From JAHFLQ01 sp964432465 (GTDB taxonomy: Bacteria > Patescibacteriota > Minisyncoccia > UBA6257 > WO2-44-18): 6,652 nt of DNA. The stretch covers positions 1 through 6,652 of the forward strand of contig CAYSNI010000032.1 of assembly GCA_964432465.1 (NCBI GenBank). The letters run 5' to 3'. Position 1 is the first letter of the stretch. Every line of letters begins with the position of its first letter. The notes beneath the pieces were generated by a model. That model had not been told where the DNA came from. It did not search any database and worked only from the letters and a program-made list of their open reading frames with translations. A program made the position numbers and the translations under genes. This document shows, piece after piece, positions 6,195-6,652 of this stretch.

Positions 6195-6200
6195 GCGATC

Positions 6201-6652
6201 ATGCATTCCGTTAAGTGGCTTGATTCAATCAATCCGTCGAATTATCAGCGGCTGGGCAGTGTGCCGATTTCTACCATGGAAAATATTGATTGTCGGGTTC
6301 GCAATGCCGTATTGGCCGCGCCGGGCTGGTCGATGCAGGGATTAGAGAGGCGCGTCGCCATGTTACGAAAAGCAGTGGAAGAATTTGCTTCACGGAAAGA
6401 AGAGTTCGCCCTGCTCGAGTCCCGCGAGATGGGGATGCCGATCAATGAGGCTCTGGCGGATTACGACGGCGTACTGACCTTTGCCAATTGGTATCTCGAC
6501 AACGCCGAAAACTGGCTTTCGCCGGAAACAACTTTCGAGAGTGACACGGAAATTCATCAGGTTTATCGTGAACCGATTGGTGTCGCCGCCGTGATCATCC
6601 CGTGGAACTACCCATTTCTTAATTTTGTTTGGGGCACTTTTCAGAGCCTGAT
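6201..6652 (+). CDS. Aldehyde dehydrogenase superfamily protein, N-terminal part (3'-truncated by window edge)
   Basis: The frame is open from ATG 6201 to the window end (150 residues plus two bases). The N-terminus has the usual aldehyde dehydrogenase order: 'SINPSNYQRLGSVP' (9-22, the N-P-x-x-x-x-x-G-x-V-P start of the fold), helices with 'APGW' (40-43) and 'RR-AMLRKAVEEF' (50-62), 'ESREMGMPINEA' (73-84), and 'REPIGVAAVIIPWNYPF' (123-139). In that last block Asn136 is the conserved oxyanion-hole asparagine and the strand begins the NAD site. The catalytic Cys and Glu lie beyond the window. The MGxPxxEA wording and short N-terminus resemble succinate-semialdehyde dehydrogenase-like members. 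Adjacent to a lysine 6-dehydrogenase/saccharopine dehydrogenase-like gene, a role in oxidising 2-aminoadipate semialdehyde (or glutarate/succinate semialdehyde) is plausible but unproven. It has its own strong SD but no clear promoter after the preceding terminator. Confidence 0.9.
   Translation, partial: MHSVKWLDSINPSNYQRLGSVPISTMENIDCRVRNAVLAAPGWSMQGLERRVAMLRKAVEEFASRKEEFALLESREMGMPINEALADYDGVLTFANWYLDNAENWLSPETTFESDTEIHQVYREPIGVAAVIIPWNYPFLNFVWGTFQSL

Noticed and set aside
1..6652. Mobile element, CRISPR array, tRNA/rRNA or recoded stop codons
   Set aside because: No terminal inverted repeats with a transposase, no regularly spaced repeats and no RNA-gene folds were recognised, and TGA acts as a normal stop at 6133.

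Overview
This is a bacterial chromosomal window. The signals are bacterial throughout: a near-consensus sigma-70-type promoter, Shine-Dalgarno (SD) sequences, and intrinsic terminators (GC stem plus T-run). Gene spacing is tight, with gaps of about 35 to 120 bases. TAA, TAG and TGA all end genes, so the standard code fits. The Ig-domain surface protein with a single C-terminal membrane anchor and the compact layout resemble Candidate Phyla Radiation (Patescibacteria) genomes. That placement is an impression from style and was not tested.

Layout. Positions 1-439 (+) hold the C-terminal part of a histidine-phosphatase (phosphoglycerate-mutase-like) protein. It converges on a minus-strand gene at 474-2060 for a secreted, membrane-anchored protein with three He_PIG/cadherin-like Ig repeats and a fibronectin-III-like domain; a likely bidirectional terminator lies between them. 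This surface-protein gene has a strong promoter placed so close to its ATG that the mRNA is predicted to be leaderless or nearly so. Next come two minus-strand genes for class III PLP-dependent aminotransferases (2182-3627 and 3733-4980). Each has its own terminator and the first also has its own candidate promoter, so they are probably separate transcription units. A 66-bp divergent intergenic region separates them from plus-strand genes for a saccharopine dehydrogenase / lysine 6-dehydrogenase-family oxidoreductase (5047-6135) and the N-terminal part of an aldehyde dehydrogenase (6201 to beyond the window).

The last four genes make chemical sense together. An NAD-type lysine 6-dehydrogenase or saccharopine dehydrogenase yields 2-aminoadipate semialdehyde. 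An aldehyde dehydrogenase could oxidise it to 2-aminoadipate. Class III aminotransferases could supply the transamination steps, either lysine epsilon-amino removal or 2-aminoadipate to 2-oxoadipate. This lysine-side-chain module is an inference from families and neighbourhood; substrates cannot be read from the sequence. Nothing mobile, no RNA gene and no CRISPR array was seen, and no gap between genes exceeds about 120 bases.

Start sites were refined using SD positions: GTG at 3627 rather than an upstream ATG, ATG at 4980 rather than TTG, and GTG at 5047 rather than the upstream GTG at 5011.
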